This document shows positions 9,601 through 19,439 of a DNA stretch of 64,000 bases, in pieces. Source of the stretch: Fasciola hepatica (taxonomy: Eukaryota; Platyhelminthes; Trematoda; Plagiorchiida; Fasciolidae); contig CANUEZ040000113.1 of the NCBI GenBank assembly GCA_948099385.1, forward strand, positions 7,514,501 through 7,578,500, in the 5' to 3' direction. Below the pieces are notes generated by a model. That model was not told the origin of the DNA. It searched no databases and saw only the letters and a program-made list of their open reading frames with translations. The position numbers and the translations under genes are program-made. How positions within the stretch are numbered: the stretch's first letter is position 1; every line of letters begins with the position of its first letter.

Positions 9601-11821
9601 TTTTGGGGTTGATAACCGGATGGTGAGGCAGATACCAGATACCCCTTTTGCTGTCGGTGTTAACAGGCACCCTTTCAACGTAACCGAGGTCCTCGTTTCG
9701 CTTCATCAAATCCGCGTATCGTTCCCACAGATTCTGGTCTCGAATGAAGCGTTCTTTTAGTCGTAGTAATCGTTGGAGAACATAATTTCTGTTGTCAGTC
9801 CACGGGTCGACCGGTGTGCGCCATGGGAGGGGAACCTCGAACTGTTTTTTGAGGCCTCTAGAGCCTTGCCGCACCGTTTGTAGAGCGAAGTGATCCTCTT
9901 GAGACAACGTCGGTCTTTCGTCCCCAATGTCATGAAACTCCTTTTCATAAAGCCGTTGCAGATGATACTCTATGCGGTCCGTTTCGGCGGATAAGTAATT
10001 CACGGAACCGCGTACCCCTACTGGACCGTATAACATCCATCCCAGAGCCGTGCGTACGGCATAAGGTGCCTGGCGGTCGCCCACTCTTTGGTCAAGCACC
10101 CAATGCGCCTCTGGCACGTCGCATCCGATGAGGAGATCCACCTCATCATCTTCCCAGTCTACAACGGTTACATCCTGCAGGTGGGGCCATCGAGTCAAGA
10201 TTGCGTTCACCGACCTTGGTGCTCGCATGGGGAGATCCGCTAACGTGAATGCCTCCGTTGGTTCAATTTCCTCGTTAGTGTCTAGAGAGATGAGTTGCAG
10301 CCTTAATCTACCGGCAGTCATTACCTGTGTTCCGCCCACCGTGCTCACTGCTAACGACGTCGCACCTTTAGCCAGTTGGTGTTTGTCGGCAAACCGCTCT
10401 TTCACTAAAGTGGTGTCGGATCCACTATCAACGAAAGCCAACGCCTTGGCTATCCCAGTCGGAGTCACTACTCCCACGGCCACTACGCCTAAACGTACCG
10501 GTTTACTGGCAGATTGCGAAGTTGAACAGATCACGCTGGGCTTGGCACTCGCCTCGGATATGGTTATTCTCGCCTGATGCAGCAGCCGATGGTGTCTGCC
10601 CGTGCAGCCCTCGTAACCACATCGATTCCTTGTTCTACAGGCTGCTGCCCGGTGCGTGGTGTTGAGACAGATGAAACATGCTCCTGCCATCCTCGCCATT
10701 CCCCACCGTTCGTCTATTGTGGCATTGCCGAACTTTGGGCATTCTGGTAGGCCATGGCTAGTACCACAGGATCTGCAATTTGGTTTCGCCGTAGCATCTC
10801 GTGAAATGACGTGTGTGTTGGTCCAAGGCTGGTACTTTGGATGTTCCCGTACAGGGGTTTGGACTTGGCTAGTACCGGGCTTGTTTGCTCGGTTGCTGTC
10901 CCGGATGAGTCGGCCGAATCTGCTGTCAGCTATCTTCGTTTGCCTGTCTAAGTATTCAGTCAGGTCTTCGAAGTTGGCTTCTCTGTCGCCTCGGCTTATC
11001 CGTTCAGCTTCTTCCGCCCACCGACCCTGTAGTTCGGGAGAGAGGTGACGGACTATGCCTTCCAAAGTGTGCATGGCGTCTAGGTCAGCTCTGTAACCTA
11101 AATGGTCGAGGGCTATTGAGCAGTTCTGCATCTTGATCACCAGGTCGGCCATGGTGTAGACGTCGCCCTTGGTTTTCTTTGCCTCTGCCATCACGCCCTC
11201 TATTAGGTTACGGGCTACTTTGAAAGGTTGGCCAAACAAGTCCCTCAGAATCTTTCTTGCCCTTGTGTAGCCTTGTTCTGGATCGAGCATGGTGCATCCG
11301 TCGATAGCTTCTCGCGCTCGGCCTCGGCAGTAGTGAGTAAGGTAAAGAAGCCTTTGCCCAGGGTCGGTTACCTTGTTTTCAACGAACGTCTCGAACTGTT
11401 TGACAAACTTGCAATATTGCTCAGCTCGCCCGTCGAAAACCGTTAACTCCACTCTAGGCAGATCGATCGATGGTGGTTTGTAGTCGGCGACCTGCGTGGG
11501 GTTCCCTACCTTATTGCACTCTAACCTATCGGAAGTGTCGAAGTCACTGGTCCTATACTCTCGCTGTTTCTGTGTACACTTCTCTGCTTCATGCGCCTGT
11601 AGTCTAGCCGAAAGTAACTGTTGCTCTAGTTCTATTATTCTCAGCTTATATAAATCAACGTCCTTACGATCAATATTGCTTTCAATAACACATGAGCTAG
11701 CACTGACAGGACTAGGCGATCTAGCATTAGCTAAAGAATCATAAGTACCCAAAACCTCCCCAGAGACTTGCCGTATTACTTCCTGTCCGGGTTCGACTGC
11801 CTTTGATCCTTTCCTTGGCAT
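6626..11821 (-). CDS. BEL1 gag-pol polyprotein (1731 codons)
   Basis: The polyprotein carries all replication activities of a BEL/Pao element. I chose the Met at 11821 (MPRKGSK); the frame is open further upstream to 11902 but that part lies in the LTR and primer site. Domains by residue: a short coiled coil (~55-83); a gag DUF1759-like domain (~120-300) starting VELTVFDGR; a CX2CX4HX4C zinc knuckle at 382-395; a retropepsin with DSG at 465-467; reverse transcriptase (~750-905) with YVDD at 870-873; an RNase H-like domain from about 1047 (AFSDASEVGYG); an H-H-C-C integrase finger (~1361-1400); an integrase core with D1435, D1497 and E1547 (spacing D-61-D-49-E); and a DUF5641-like C-terminus (~1629-1715). 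No stop or frameshift interrupts it and every catalytic residue I can check is present. It is one fused frame, as is usual for BEL/Pao. Confidence 0.95.
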   Translation of the reverse strand: MPRKGSKAVEPGQEVIRQVSGEVLGTYDSLANARSPSPVSASSCVIESNIDRKDVDLYKLRIIELEQQLLSARLQAHEAEKCTQKQREYRTSDFDTSDRLECNKVGNPTQVADYKPPSIDLPRVELTVFDGRAEQYCKFVKQFETFVENKVTDPGQRLLYLTHYCRGRAREAIDGCTMLDPEQGYTRARKILRDLFGQPFKVARNLIEGVMAEAKKTKGDVYTMADLVIKMQNCSIALDHLGYRADLDAMHTLEGIVRHLSPELQGRWAEEAERISRGDREANFEDLTEYLDRQTKIADSRFGRLIRDSNRANKPGTSQVQTPVREHPKYQPWTNTHVISRDATAKPNCRSCGTSHGLPECPKFGNATIDERWGMARMAGACFICLNTTHRAAACRTRNRCGYEGCTGRHHRLLHQARITISEASAKPSVICSTSQSASKPVRLGVVAVGVVTPTGIAKALAFVDSGSDTTLVKERFADKHQLAKGATSLAVSTVGGTQVMTAGRLRLQLISLDTNEEIEPTEAFTLADLPMRAPRSVNAILTRWPHLQDVTVVDWEDDEVDLLIGCDVPEAHWVLDQRVGDRQAPYAVRTALGWMLYGPVGVRGSVNYLSAETDRIEYHLQRLYEKEFHDIGDERPTLSQEDHFALQTVRQGSRGLKKQFEVPLPWRTPVDPWTDNRNYVLQRLLRLKERFIRDQNLWERYADLMKRNEDLGYVERVPVNTDSKRGIWYLPHHPVINPKKPNKLRVVFDCAAKFQGKSLNDRLLQGPDWTTPLIDVLCRFRVGKVALSADIREMFHQVKIPVGERDALRFLWWEGSDRDNAVVNYRMTVHPFGAISSPFCANYALRESANKHGDLVHRTVVESVSRNFYVDDYLGSFDDVESALEQFRGLTRLLEEGGFHLTKWMSNASEVLKVIPYHEKAERVRDLDGSPLPIERTLGIQWDAETDDFVFELNVPELPITRRGILSAVSSLFDPLGFVSPWLLPGKILLQRLCRKKVDWDQSLDRGDRQDWEEFLNTLKKLGDIRIPRCLTPGHTTRTGELHAFSDASEVGYGAVVYGRWCAGDGQYTTRILFAKARVAPLKSVSIPRLELSAAVLAVRVVQAVKRCFDLYIWSVSFWTDSTIVLYYINNVRSRFSTFVANRLTIIHDESATHQWSYVRSGDNPADLCSRGANNFRQLDTWTRGPNFLQLPKQDWPVFELKPPTELELEIKGVVIATNVVEASPILSRLVRFSSWMKTLRSLVWLTRFKISLLVMKGLRPSGRIPVGPIGPDELQSAEYDIFRMIQREAFARELKRAEEVGLTNEDMPSPRGELKRLNPKLINGLLRVDGRLTNAHLNFDTKYPILLPARQPVVELMIQHVHAVEGHAGESHVTSVIRKRLWLLRGRETVKRVIRRCVQCRRRNATAGKQLMAPLPECRVTTGWWPFSDTGLDYFGPLWIKCGKRLEKRYGCIMTCMKSRAVHLEVAHSMTTDSFLRALQRFINRRGVPADIYSDNGSNFVGAQRELQRWHKNINRDELQNRTVAYGIRWHFNTPQASHRGGIWERMIRSARRILLSIMEQQPPDDETLNTVMTEVERILNNRPLVPVLNGDPTHLALTPNDLLTLRSNEGFQGPVNLRGSYLHGWKQANYLAKVFWRRWLREYLPALQTRQKWMAKTRPIKVGDVVMIADERAHFSAWSLGVVTETIKSTDKMIRTVKVKTANGVLIRDIRSINLLESEDGGADNPVA

Positions 11822-11827
11822 TTTGCG

Positions 11828-11845
11828 TGAATTTTCCTCGTTCCA
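11828..11845 (-). promoter_or_regulatory. Primer binding site of BEL1
   Basis: On the minus strand TGGAACGAGG begins 18 bp inside the 5' LTR. The TGG start fits pairing to a tRNA CCA end. BEL2 has TGGAACGAG at the same distance and BEL3 has TGGAAC just after its LTR. The tRNA species is not determined. Confidence 0.65.
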
Positions 11846-11863
11846 AATAGATCTATTGAGTAT

Positions 11864-12244
11864 TGTTACGACCGTTTGAGCAATGCGTAGCCAAATTCGC
11901 AACGGATCCCGAAATCAGAAGGCGATTATCCGTGATAATTCTACGATACTAGATTATTAAAATAAACAATGACATAAACAATATACAAACCTCAATAATA
12001 CGATCACAAAGTCTCAACAACGAGAAACCGAATAGCAGCGTGTGAGCAGACAGCACGTGCGTCACGCAGGTCCTGAACAAGGATGTGCCAAAATAGCGCT
12101 CTGGGCGCGAACAAACAACAATTGGTCCAGAAAAACAACCAGTTCGTAAAGACAAGTCAATAGTGTATGGAAATGAGTGATGTTGGGAAAAAACACTGAA
12201 TCGCGAGGGAAAAAAAGGGGGATTTTCCACGACCGGCTGTTACA
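11864..12244 (-). repeat. 5' LTR of BEL1
   Basis: This 381-bp partner of the LTR at 5535-5914 has the same TGTTAC/GTTACA termini. It carries the promoter of the element, which would transcribe leftwards. Confidence 0.92.
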
Positions 12245-12249
12245 AGGCG
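12245..12249 (+). repeat. Right target site duplication of BEL1 (AGGCG)
   Basis: It matches 5530-5534 exactly. The next bases resume the interrupted RT motif A of the CR1-like element. Confidence 0.9.
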
Positions 12250-13290
12250 TTCGACCCTTTATCCACCGTCTTTTGCTACGCAAGATGGAGACTTTCGGTA
12301 TAGGTGAGCCAGTTTATAGGTGGCTGGAGGACTTCCTCTCCCGCAGGACGCTTTACGTCAAAGTGGGGGACAGGTGCTCCAGTTTGGTGAACGTCACCAA
12401 TAGTGTACCTCAGGGATCCGTCCTGGGCCCGGTCCTATTCTTGTTATTTAATAATGACCTGGCATCCGCTCTTTAATCGCCAAGCTTTGTTTTTGCGGAT
12501 GATGTGAAGATTGTTGGATCTAAGGGTAGGGCTGACTTGGGCAGGGAAATAGGTACTGTCAGGACTGGGCATACAAATGGGACTTGGCTGTGAATGCTGA
12601 AAAAGCCATTTGTTGTCAAGGCCAACAGAGAGCCTAACTGTCGCTCGTGATCAAGGGCTGTTCACCATAGAAGCAGTAAGTAGACCTTGGGGTCATCATG
12701 AACAGTGACTCCAAATGGTCGGGGCAGTGCAAAGCTGCTGCGCATAAGGCTCTTGGGGAGCTCTTTAGGCTGCGATCAGCTTTGTCTTGCCGGAAGCAGG
12801 AGGTATTCGTACCTATTTACATGGCTATAGTACGACCTCACTTAGAAGGTAGCATGCGGGCTTGGTCACCCTTCTACAAAAAGGACGCCGCCTGCCTCGA
12901 GAAAGTCCAATGTCTCGCCATGCGAATGGTTGAAGGGCAGAGGGGTAAGACTTACGAGCAGGGACTCTGTGACCTGAATCTTTTCTCGTTGGAAAGGAGA
13001 AGAAGTCGAGGAGATCTCACAGAAACGTTCAAGGTAATGAATGGCTTTTCTGGCCTTAGACCAGATAGTCTATTCCAAGTGGCCGTAGACTCCAGAACAA
13101 GAGGACATGAAAAGAAGTTGATAAAAGCCCGATCTAGGTTGATGGCTAGATCGCACTTCTTCAGTTACAGGGTTGTGAACAGTTGGAATGGTCTGCCTGG
13201 TGGAATGGTAGATCTGCAGACAGTCTAATCCTTCAAAGGTGAGCTAGATCGCAAGTGGTACGAGATATTTCCCCGTAATGAGCCTTGAGT
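12250..13290 (+). pseudogene. RT core and C-terminal domain of the CR1-like ORF2, downstream of BEL1
   Basis: This is the continuation of the EN-RT gene cut at 5534. A one-base shift near 12255 is followed by HRLLLRKMETFGIGEPVYRW, then NSVPQGSVLGPVLFLLF (RT motif B) and, in another frame at about 12487, FADDVKIVGSKGRAD (motif C, F-A-D-D). After more frame breaks comes a long frame (12698-13228) with the thumb and C-terminal domain: MNSDSKWSGQCKAAAHKALG, VRPHLEGSMRAWSP, the RRRSRGDLTETFKVMNG block, and SYRVVNSWNGLP. The last block is typical of the end of CR1/jockey-type RTs. Several frameshifts and a TAA at about 13228 show decay. Similarity ends near 13290. Confidence 0.85.
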
Positions 13291-13299
13291 ATATCAATT

Positions 13300-14036
13300 G
13301 GATGGATGACGGGTAGCACTGTGGTCCTTCTTGAGTATGTTTTAATAGACTTTTTCGCTCATTGCATACAGTCTCAGTGAACGCTCATGATGCATAATGT
13401 CTCTCGCAGTTGGTGTGCAATGAGGTTTTCCTTTTCCCTCTCATTTTTAGCGGGGATTCGACGAAATACACTCGGCAGTGGTGGGTGCATAACTGGTGTG
13501 TGTACCATCGAAGGAATTCTGGACGCTTGATTGGCCGAGGCCGTTACCTGTCCTGTGCAAACTGAACGGAACTAAACTGAATGGTTTCGTGGTTTGGTAA
13601 TTGGTTCGTCTGTAGCAGCAGAGTGCAAAATCGACCCTGTTGTCGACAGAAGCAACAGTCACACAACTTTCCCCCTTGGTCATGGCCACCATGTGCCTCT
13701 CCTAGCGGGCGAACTTGCTTGACAGTTCTCCGTCTTGTTTATTTTGACAGTCACCTTCGTTCGTTCTTCTAGCACTTGTATTGCTTAACGGAAGGCAAAC
13801 CACCAAGCTTGGTAACCATTTGACAGCTGCTCTTTTGTGCGCTTTCAGGTACACCCTCGAGTACACTCTACTCACTACCCCCCCGGTGGCCTTTTCGTCG
13901 TGGAAAACACCTTTGTGGTTAACGTGTTTTCACTATGCCAAGCAGTAGAGTAACGTGCAGTTAGTCCACGTAGTTTGAACGGACAGGGGATACGCTTATG
14001 AAAGAAACTGCGAGGCAGGGTTTAGCGACCTCACAG
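13300..14036. other. No gene recognised; its right part is a probable Gypsy LTR
   Basis: I see no coding region. The right part ends CCTCACA directly before a TTGGCGAGCCAGACG stretch that looks like a retrotransposon primer site, so some of the preceding few hundred bases are probably a 5' LTR. I cannot locate its left end or a second copy. Confidence 0.35.
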
Positions 14037-14054
14037 TTGGCGAGCCAGACGTGA
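14037..14054 (+). promoter_or_regulatory. Candidate primer binding site of a Gypsy element
   Basis: TTGGCGAGCCAGACGTGA follows a CA-ended sequence and lies about 170 bp before a gag-like frame. Position and the TGG start fit a primer site. The matching tRNA has not been checked. Confidence 0.4.
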
Positions 14055-14224
14055 TCTGCAGGTTACTGACTTTCCCTGTTTTCCATCTTTCAAGGTTCTC
14101 CTGAGTACGTTTCGAGTAATTTGGTGTCTCCTTTTTGTTGTCGTTTTCCCTTATTTTGTCGAATCTTCTTTTTTTATCCCCTAGTTTTGGGTTTCCGGTT
14201 TGTCTCGATAGTTTTTAGATTGCT

Positions 14225-15308
14225 TTGACCCTGGTATTGTCAGATTCATCGTTGGTCTTGGCCCATTCGAGTAAACTATTAGTTAGGCTATATGTACCCG
14301 ACTTTGTGGCGAGCACGCTGCATGCTCCGGCACTTAGACCTGTTGATCAAGAACTCTGGTTTACGCTGGCCGGTCTGGAATTCGAAAACTGCCATACACA
14401 TCCAGTGATGCCAGCCGGTTCAGGTGGGCAGTGGTTTGCCTCCCATCGGAGGTTGAAATGCAAGCTACGAGACCTTGAAAGAGGCCGTCACTGCCCGAGA
14501 GCAATAACTTCAGAACTTTCGGCTTGGAAGTAGAAAATCAACTGAGAGGGTTGGCAGTAGGTAGGTACTCACGTTTACCGCACAATATTCCTCTTTTACT
14601 GTGTGCCACATGTAAATGCTGGGTAGAGGGGATGGCAGCGAAAGCTGATGGCATTGTGTCACAGTACAATCCAGCTGTTGCTGGAGCAACCCCTTCTTCC
14701 GTCACCTTGGAACCTGCCTCACCAACGTTCAACGATTCCGATACAATTTCCTCTAGAATTAATTCGAGCCTGCAACGACTGGCAGTGGAAGTGGAACATA
14801 TGAGCGGCACTTCGCACGCTGACCTAGGTGCAGTGGTCCCTCATTACGACGATGTTTCGGCCTTTCAAAGGAAGGGTAAGGTAAATACTCCAATCGCTTC
14901 GGTGAGGAGGCCAGAAGATGCAAATCAGGGTGTACTTTTCATGGTGCTCATCAGTGAACCTAAACTCCCGGACGGTGGTACCTACCCAAGAAGTCAGGTA
15001 TCAGACCAACCGTATCCTTCTGAAAACAAAGGAAACACTTTCAAGCAATCTATTCCTTGTAGACAGCGATGCCGAAATCAGTGTCATTGGACAATCGGAA
15101 AGTGACTATAACGCTCCGGAGATGCAAGAGTTACGCGCTGCTGATGGTGCAGGTACCCCAACGTTTTGTCGGCAGTCGCTTACCTTAAACTTAGATAGAA
15201 GGCGTAACTTTTGTTGGTTAATATCCATCGCTGACACCCGGCACCCAATTCTGGGCATTGAATATGGAAGAAATATATTGAAGACCCTTCCCCATATTTC
15301 ACAAGCTT
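14225..15308 (+). pseudogene. Ty3/Gypsy gag and aspartic protease fragment
   Basis: The first part (14225-14533) contains ALRPVDQELWFTLAGLEFE, like the start of Gypsy capsid domains (x-x-x-W-F-x-x-x-E-x-x-F). A second frame (14524-15105) is open but poorly recognisable; it is probably degenerate gag. In a third frame from about 15040 comes LFLVDSDAEISVIG, then LRAADG and HPILGIEYGRNIL, the ordered motifs of a Gypsy retropepsin (V-D-[ST]-G-A-E-x-S-[VL]-[IL] ... P-I-L-G). The catalytic triplet reads D-S-D at 15062-15070 instead of D-S/T-G. The fragment stops where the BEL3 LTR begins at 15309. Gypsy RT-IN of similar style is found only at 31420, so the element may have been split by later insertions. 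Confidence 0.65.
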
Positions 15309-15883
15309 TGTAAGGGTGATTACCTTTCACATTACCTCGCTAAGCTTGTTCACACACAAAGCTTTTGTTCTCATGCTTGTTTGAGTCACACATTTGACTT
15401 TGGCTTTGAAGCGCCTCTAACCATAGTTGCACGGATAGCTGGTGTAACCACGGTAGTGAATAGCTAGTTTAAATCATTGATTCTTTCAAGACTTCTACAT
15501 GAGTGCCTGACTCCAGGTTCCGTCCATTCCATTGTGGAATTGTCATCCACTCCCGTGGACGAACATTCCGAACAACGGTGAAACGTCTAGCCAGTAATGT
15601 CTGTTATTTCGTTCTTACTGCTTACCACATCAGGTGTCAATTAATATAGACTGTCATTCACATACGGACTTCTGTTTCAACCTACACCGTCGCGCTTGAA
15701 CCACGGGACCTTGAACCTTTGGGTTTTGCTGTTGACTCTATTTGGCCGCAAATTTTGAGTTTCGTTTATAATTTAACGTTTTTCGATTTTAAACTTGGTA
15801 CCTTAGAAACTACTAATCAGCCTTGTTTTGTTTTAGGATTTGTATGAATTTGCTACGCATTGCCCGAATGGTGATTCTCGTGA
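15309..15883 (+). repeat. 5' LTR of BEL3 with an internal ~260-bp insertion
   Basis: The sequence starts TGTAAGGGTGATTACC and ends near TTGCTACGCATTGCCCGAATGG. Both ends align with the LTR at 39836-40149, but an unrelated stretch (about 15421-15684) lies between the two LTR-like parts. The expected LTR length is about 315-380 bp, so the extra sequence is an insertion. Its identity is unknown. Confidence 0.65.
15421..15684. other. Unidentified ~260-bp insertion in the BEL3 LTR
   Basis: This block interrupts LTR similarity between CGCCTCTAACC and CGTCGCGCTTGAACC. It has no coding frame of note and no clear terminal repeats. It may be a short non-autonomous element. Confidence 0.4.
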
Positions 15884-15898
15884 ACTGCAATGCTCAAG

Positions 15899-15916
15899 TG
15901 GAACCTTGGCAACAGG
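15899..15916 (+). promoter_or_regulatory. Candidate primer binding site of BEL3
   Basis: TGGAACCTTGG lies about 15 bp after the LTR and shares TGGAAC with the primer sites of BEL1 and BEL2. Confidence 0.4.
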
Positions 15917-15985
15917 ACTCATTGGAAATGCCCAAAAATTGAAGCAAGGACTTCGTGGAAATTCGTGAATTAACTCATCAGTTCT

Positions 15986-17380
15986 TTGTTGATAATTTTG
16001 GTCACTGCTGATTCTACGGATAACGGTAAGTCCACCAGTTCTGTCGGTGCCGGTCCATGTATCTCCGACTGCGATGAGTTTAAAGGTGCTGACATTTGTA
16101 GAATGAGGGTGATGGAATCCGAGGCTCGGTTGCGGTTAGGTAGAAACGAAACAGAGCCTTTTAGACAAGGAACCGACCTCAGCTAGCCAGCAGAAAAACC
16201 ATGAAGTTCACTATACCAACATCGAAAAGGCGAAGTAATCGACGAACATAAACCTTTGAGGCCGTCCGAAACTACCGGGGTTTCAGCATTCGATCTGCCG
16301 CTATTGGAGCTGGCCCCTTTCGATGAGCACCTAAGGTAACACTGTGTGTTCCGAAAGCAATTCGAAAATGTTTTTGGCTGCAAAGTTGCCGATCCAGGGC
16401 AAAGGCTTTTGTGTGTAATACATTACTGTAGCGGAAGGGTCAGAGTTGCTACCAAAGACTGCTCGATGCTCAATTTGCAGTGAGGTACATCATAGCACGC
16501 GGAATCCTCGAAGATTTGCTTCGACAACGATTTGAGTCGGCTGGAAGGTGATCGATGATGTTTGTGGGAGGTAAGATGGACAAAGGGCAGAGCTGACTCA
16601 TTGTCAAATTTGGTGATGAAAATACGCAATTTCTGTGTAGCATTGGAGCATTTAGGAAACCAGTTCAACCTGAGTGTGCGGCTTACACCGGAACGAATTG
16701 TCAGGTGTCTGCCTGTAGGTTTACAGAGCCCATGTGCAGAGGGAGCCGAGGGAATAAATATTCTTGGGCGAGAATCTACGCTGGATCTAAAGCTACCAGC
16801 GACCGGTCTGGACAAATAGTACGCGAGAGTTGTCGGCTACTGCAAATAGCGCCAAATTTGGTTCGGATTATGGGGAACGGCTGTAACCGAAACCGATATT
16901 TGTCCAACTTGCACACGATAAGTCTGGAGCCCATGAGGTGGAATCAGTGCAAGCTATGCGTCTCACCGCATAGAGGACCAGCTTTTCCGACCTTCCGTAG
17001 GATGGGTGTACCCGATAAGGTGTCCGCAGTTGTCGTGCTTCGTGTGCGTCGGACAACTCCCGTTAGGCCCCAGCAAGCCGCTTGAGAGGGAAATGTGACC
17101 AAGACGGATGCGTGGGTAGTTGCCATCCGTCACCGCGTGTCATTCGAGGCAGCGGGATTACTCATCCTGATGAATCCGGGATTATCCTTTCGGCAAGATA
17201 TGACAATTTAAAACCGGCAATTTTGGGCACTGTGCCTGTTCGCATCGTGGAACCTAAAGATTTAGGAGGGTTACGGCACCTTTGGTCACGAGGTCGGATA
17301 CTTGGCTCGTTTCACGCCAGTTTATCGAACGAAATGAACTAGTCAGCAACTCTCCTCTTTAGCGACCGGCGCGGTTGCAG
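15986..17380 (+). pseudogene. Degenerate BEL/Pao gag (BEL3)
   Basis: The clearest part is 16562-16819. TKGRADSLSNLVMKIRNF and VALEHLGNQF, followed by L-x-P-E-R-I-V-R-x-L-P, align in order with the BEL1 gag segment around TKGDVYTMADLVIKMQN and LDHLGYRADL. Short frames on both sides continue the match, but in different phases and with stops. A Cys/His-rich stretch near 17040-17120 may be the remains of the zinc knuckle. Similarity ends at a minus-strand non-LTR insertion beginning at 17385. The BEL protease-RT linker resumes at 19440. Confidence 0.7.
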
Positions 17381-17384
17381 GGAA

Positions 17385-19150
17385 TCATGCTAATGGTTCG
17401 ATGGAGCTCACCCCACAGTTAACCCCTCTGGATAATAAAGGGGTGGTACACATCCAGAAAGCCCATTCTGTAGATAGCTTGCCAGTGAGATCAGTCGACT
17501 CACATTTCTGCCAAATACAGGGAAACTGGTCATTGATACTTTGAAATACGCACAAAAATAGGTGCTTTGGAAGTAAAATTTGTCCCGCCACGAGGTTAGT
17601 CCGAAGCTCCTCAGTGACCTTTATTTTGTCAAACAGGGCACTTGCTAAGCACGGCACTGTGGAGTCACGGTGGGCATTTATGCGGGATGGGACAAGTCCA
17701 GATTCGGAAAGTGCGGAGGAATGTAAACGGCACGCGGTTAAGTCACAGTACAGGGGATAGGTGGGGTCAGCCGAAATCTTCTTCCTCTTTTCACAGGATA
17801 CAATGGTAAAATCACAAAATTTGGAGATAGACAGCCCATGGAAATGAGAGGGACACGACTAATAATGACTAGGCCGCAGCATAAAGTGATAAAGTCTTTT
17901 TTTAGCTTACCAGGAAAGATTACGGTAGAGCAGTAGAGTAAGACTGATAGAAAATTGATAGGCGAAAGGAAGAACGACAGCTCATGTGGCACGGAACTAC
18001 CTTAGCCTATGAATACGAGAAAACAGTCTACGCAATTTTGTCACACAAAAAAGAATGTGAGAAGACCAAAGTAGACTGGCTCTGGCGGTGACGCCTACGT
18101 ATTTGACCGAGTCAGCTCTAGAAATGGGGACACTATTTGTGATCGATGGCTCTCTGGAATAAGAAGAATGAAGAAAGAAATTACACTGGAAACTTTTGGA
18201 AGTGTTGAGATATAGTCCAAAACAGGGCGAGAAATTCTGAATATTGCGTAAGTTTTCTGAAAAGATCTAAAGTCTTGATGGATGGAAACAGTTTGGCAGA
18301 GAAAGAAACCTTAAGCGTACTTAAAAAGTTGTGCGGGTGTTGCAACTGTCGGGTCTCTAAGATACGTGGTGAAGAGAAGGGGAGAAAGAACCACACCCTG
18401 CGGATCACCTGAAATGGTGATCAAAGGACTTCATAAACTTGTGCTTATCTGGCTCGTTCAGTTCTATTGGAAAAGTAGTCTTTCGACCACGAGAGCAAAG
18501 AAGTGGGGCAGCCGAGGGACTCAAACTTTTGAAGAAGTAGGGAACAGGGAACCGAATCGAACGCGGAATAATAGTCTAGGGAAATACTTCCGATGGGATT
18601 CATGGAACGTTTAGGGTTTTCTGAAATGAAATGGTAAACTGAGTTAAAAGCATCCAGGATGCTTCTGATAGGTTCGTACGCAGACTGAAGGGGGTCGTTT
18701 GGAACAGCAGGAGAGGAACGCAGTGGACTTAGGATAGCAGGCTCGGTCAACTTGAGCGCAGAAGCAGTGATGGTGATGGAACGAAAGCGTTTAGACAGAA
18801 CTTTGGAATTCAAGTGTTTGGGAATAGCCACTAGTGTTACGGGTTTTCAGGAGGCAGGAATGGCACCAGCATCAACAGTGTTATCGACGAGGGAAGTCGT
18901 GATTCTGTATGGCTGAAGTGCTCCGAATTTGGGAGCTGTAGAGTGTAAACCGTCAAGACCCACAACAGGGGCCTTTTTCGAAGTTCAGAGAGGTATGAAA
19001 ACCACTTCGGAGGAAAATGGCCTTACATCTAGGAGAACATACGGAAAATAAGATGACGGGGTATCCGATGATGAATATGAAAGTGGCATTCAGGCCGTGG
19101 GCCTCTATGTTGGTTTTTTAATCGGGCCAGTCGTCCACATAGGAGGCGCT
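17385..19150 (-). pseudogene. CR1/Rex1-like reverse transcriptase fragment inserted in BEL3
   Basis: On the minus strand, reading from high to low coordinates, the order is ASWKPVTLVAIPKHLNSK-like (near 18840), then DPLQSAYEPIRSILDAFNSV, SISLDYYSAFDSVPCSLLLQK (RT motif A, 18445-18831) and YFSNRTERAR. Further down are a VKYVGVTARASLLWSSH-like block and VLLYCSTVIFPGKLKKDF with ISRVPLISMGCLSPN (17738-17992), then a C-terminal block with DKIKVTEELRTNL (17385-17657). This is the RT core and C-terminal region of a Rex1/CR1-type element. Motifs B and C are damaged by stops and frameshifts. The endonuclease is absent, so the copy is 5' truncated, as is common for target-primed insertions. Confidence 0.75.
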
Positions 19151-19439
19151 TTCCTTGTTTGCTGTTAAAGTTAGGAAAGAAATGGTGGGCAAAATGTCCT
19201 GTTCAACCTTCGAATCGCCTGTTTGATGGAGATAGAGTGTCGTTCCACCGAGGCCTGGTCGTATTGTTTGTGGGCTCGATCCTCTTGCCTCCCCGGAGAC
19301 TTCAGCAATGGAAAAGCTATTCTACAGTTGTTAAAAAGCAGTCTCCATAGGGTTACACAAGTCAAATACCTCGCTCGATGTCTTCGTAAATAAGCTTAGC
19401 GGGCAAAGGGAGCAATCAAAGGGAAACCACGAAGTAACT

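Larger units (their letters stand above)
5535..12244 (-). mobile_element. BEL1: apparently intact BEL/Pao LTR retrotransposon
   Basis: The element spans 6710 bp with LTRs of 380 and 381 bp, a 5-bp target duplication, a primer binding site 18 bp inside the 5' LTR, one uninterrupted gag-pol frame, and a purine-rich tract next to the 3' LTR. It lies antisense to the CR1-like element it interrupts. All structural parts expected of an autonomous BEL/Pao element are present. Activity itself cannot be seen from sequence. Confidence 0.93.
2545..13300 (+). mobile_element. CR1-like non-LTR retrotransposon, interrupted by BEL1
   Basis: Order and strand are ORF1 (2545-3516), EN-RT (3769-5534), BEL1 insertion (5535-12244), then RT and C-terminal domain (12245-about 13290). 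Without BEL1 the element is about 4 kb, normal for CR1-group elements. The 5' UTR probably extends upstream of 2545. The 3' border is set by the end of protein similarity and is approximate. I see no poly(A). Confidence 0.8.

Noticed and set aside
6684..11744. Many plus- and minus-strand open frames of 60-184 codons overlapping BEL1
   Set aside because: They are shadows of the 1731-codon gag-pol frame and show no motifs of their own.
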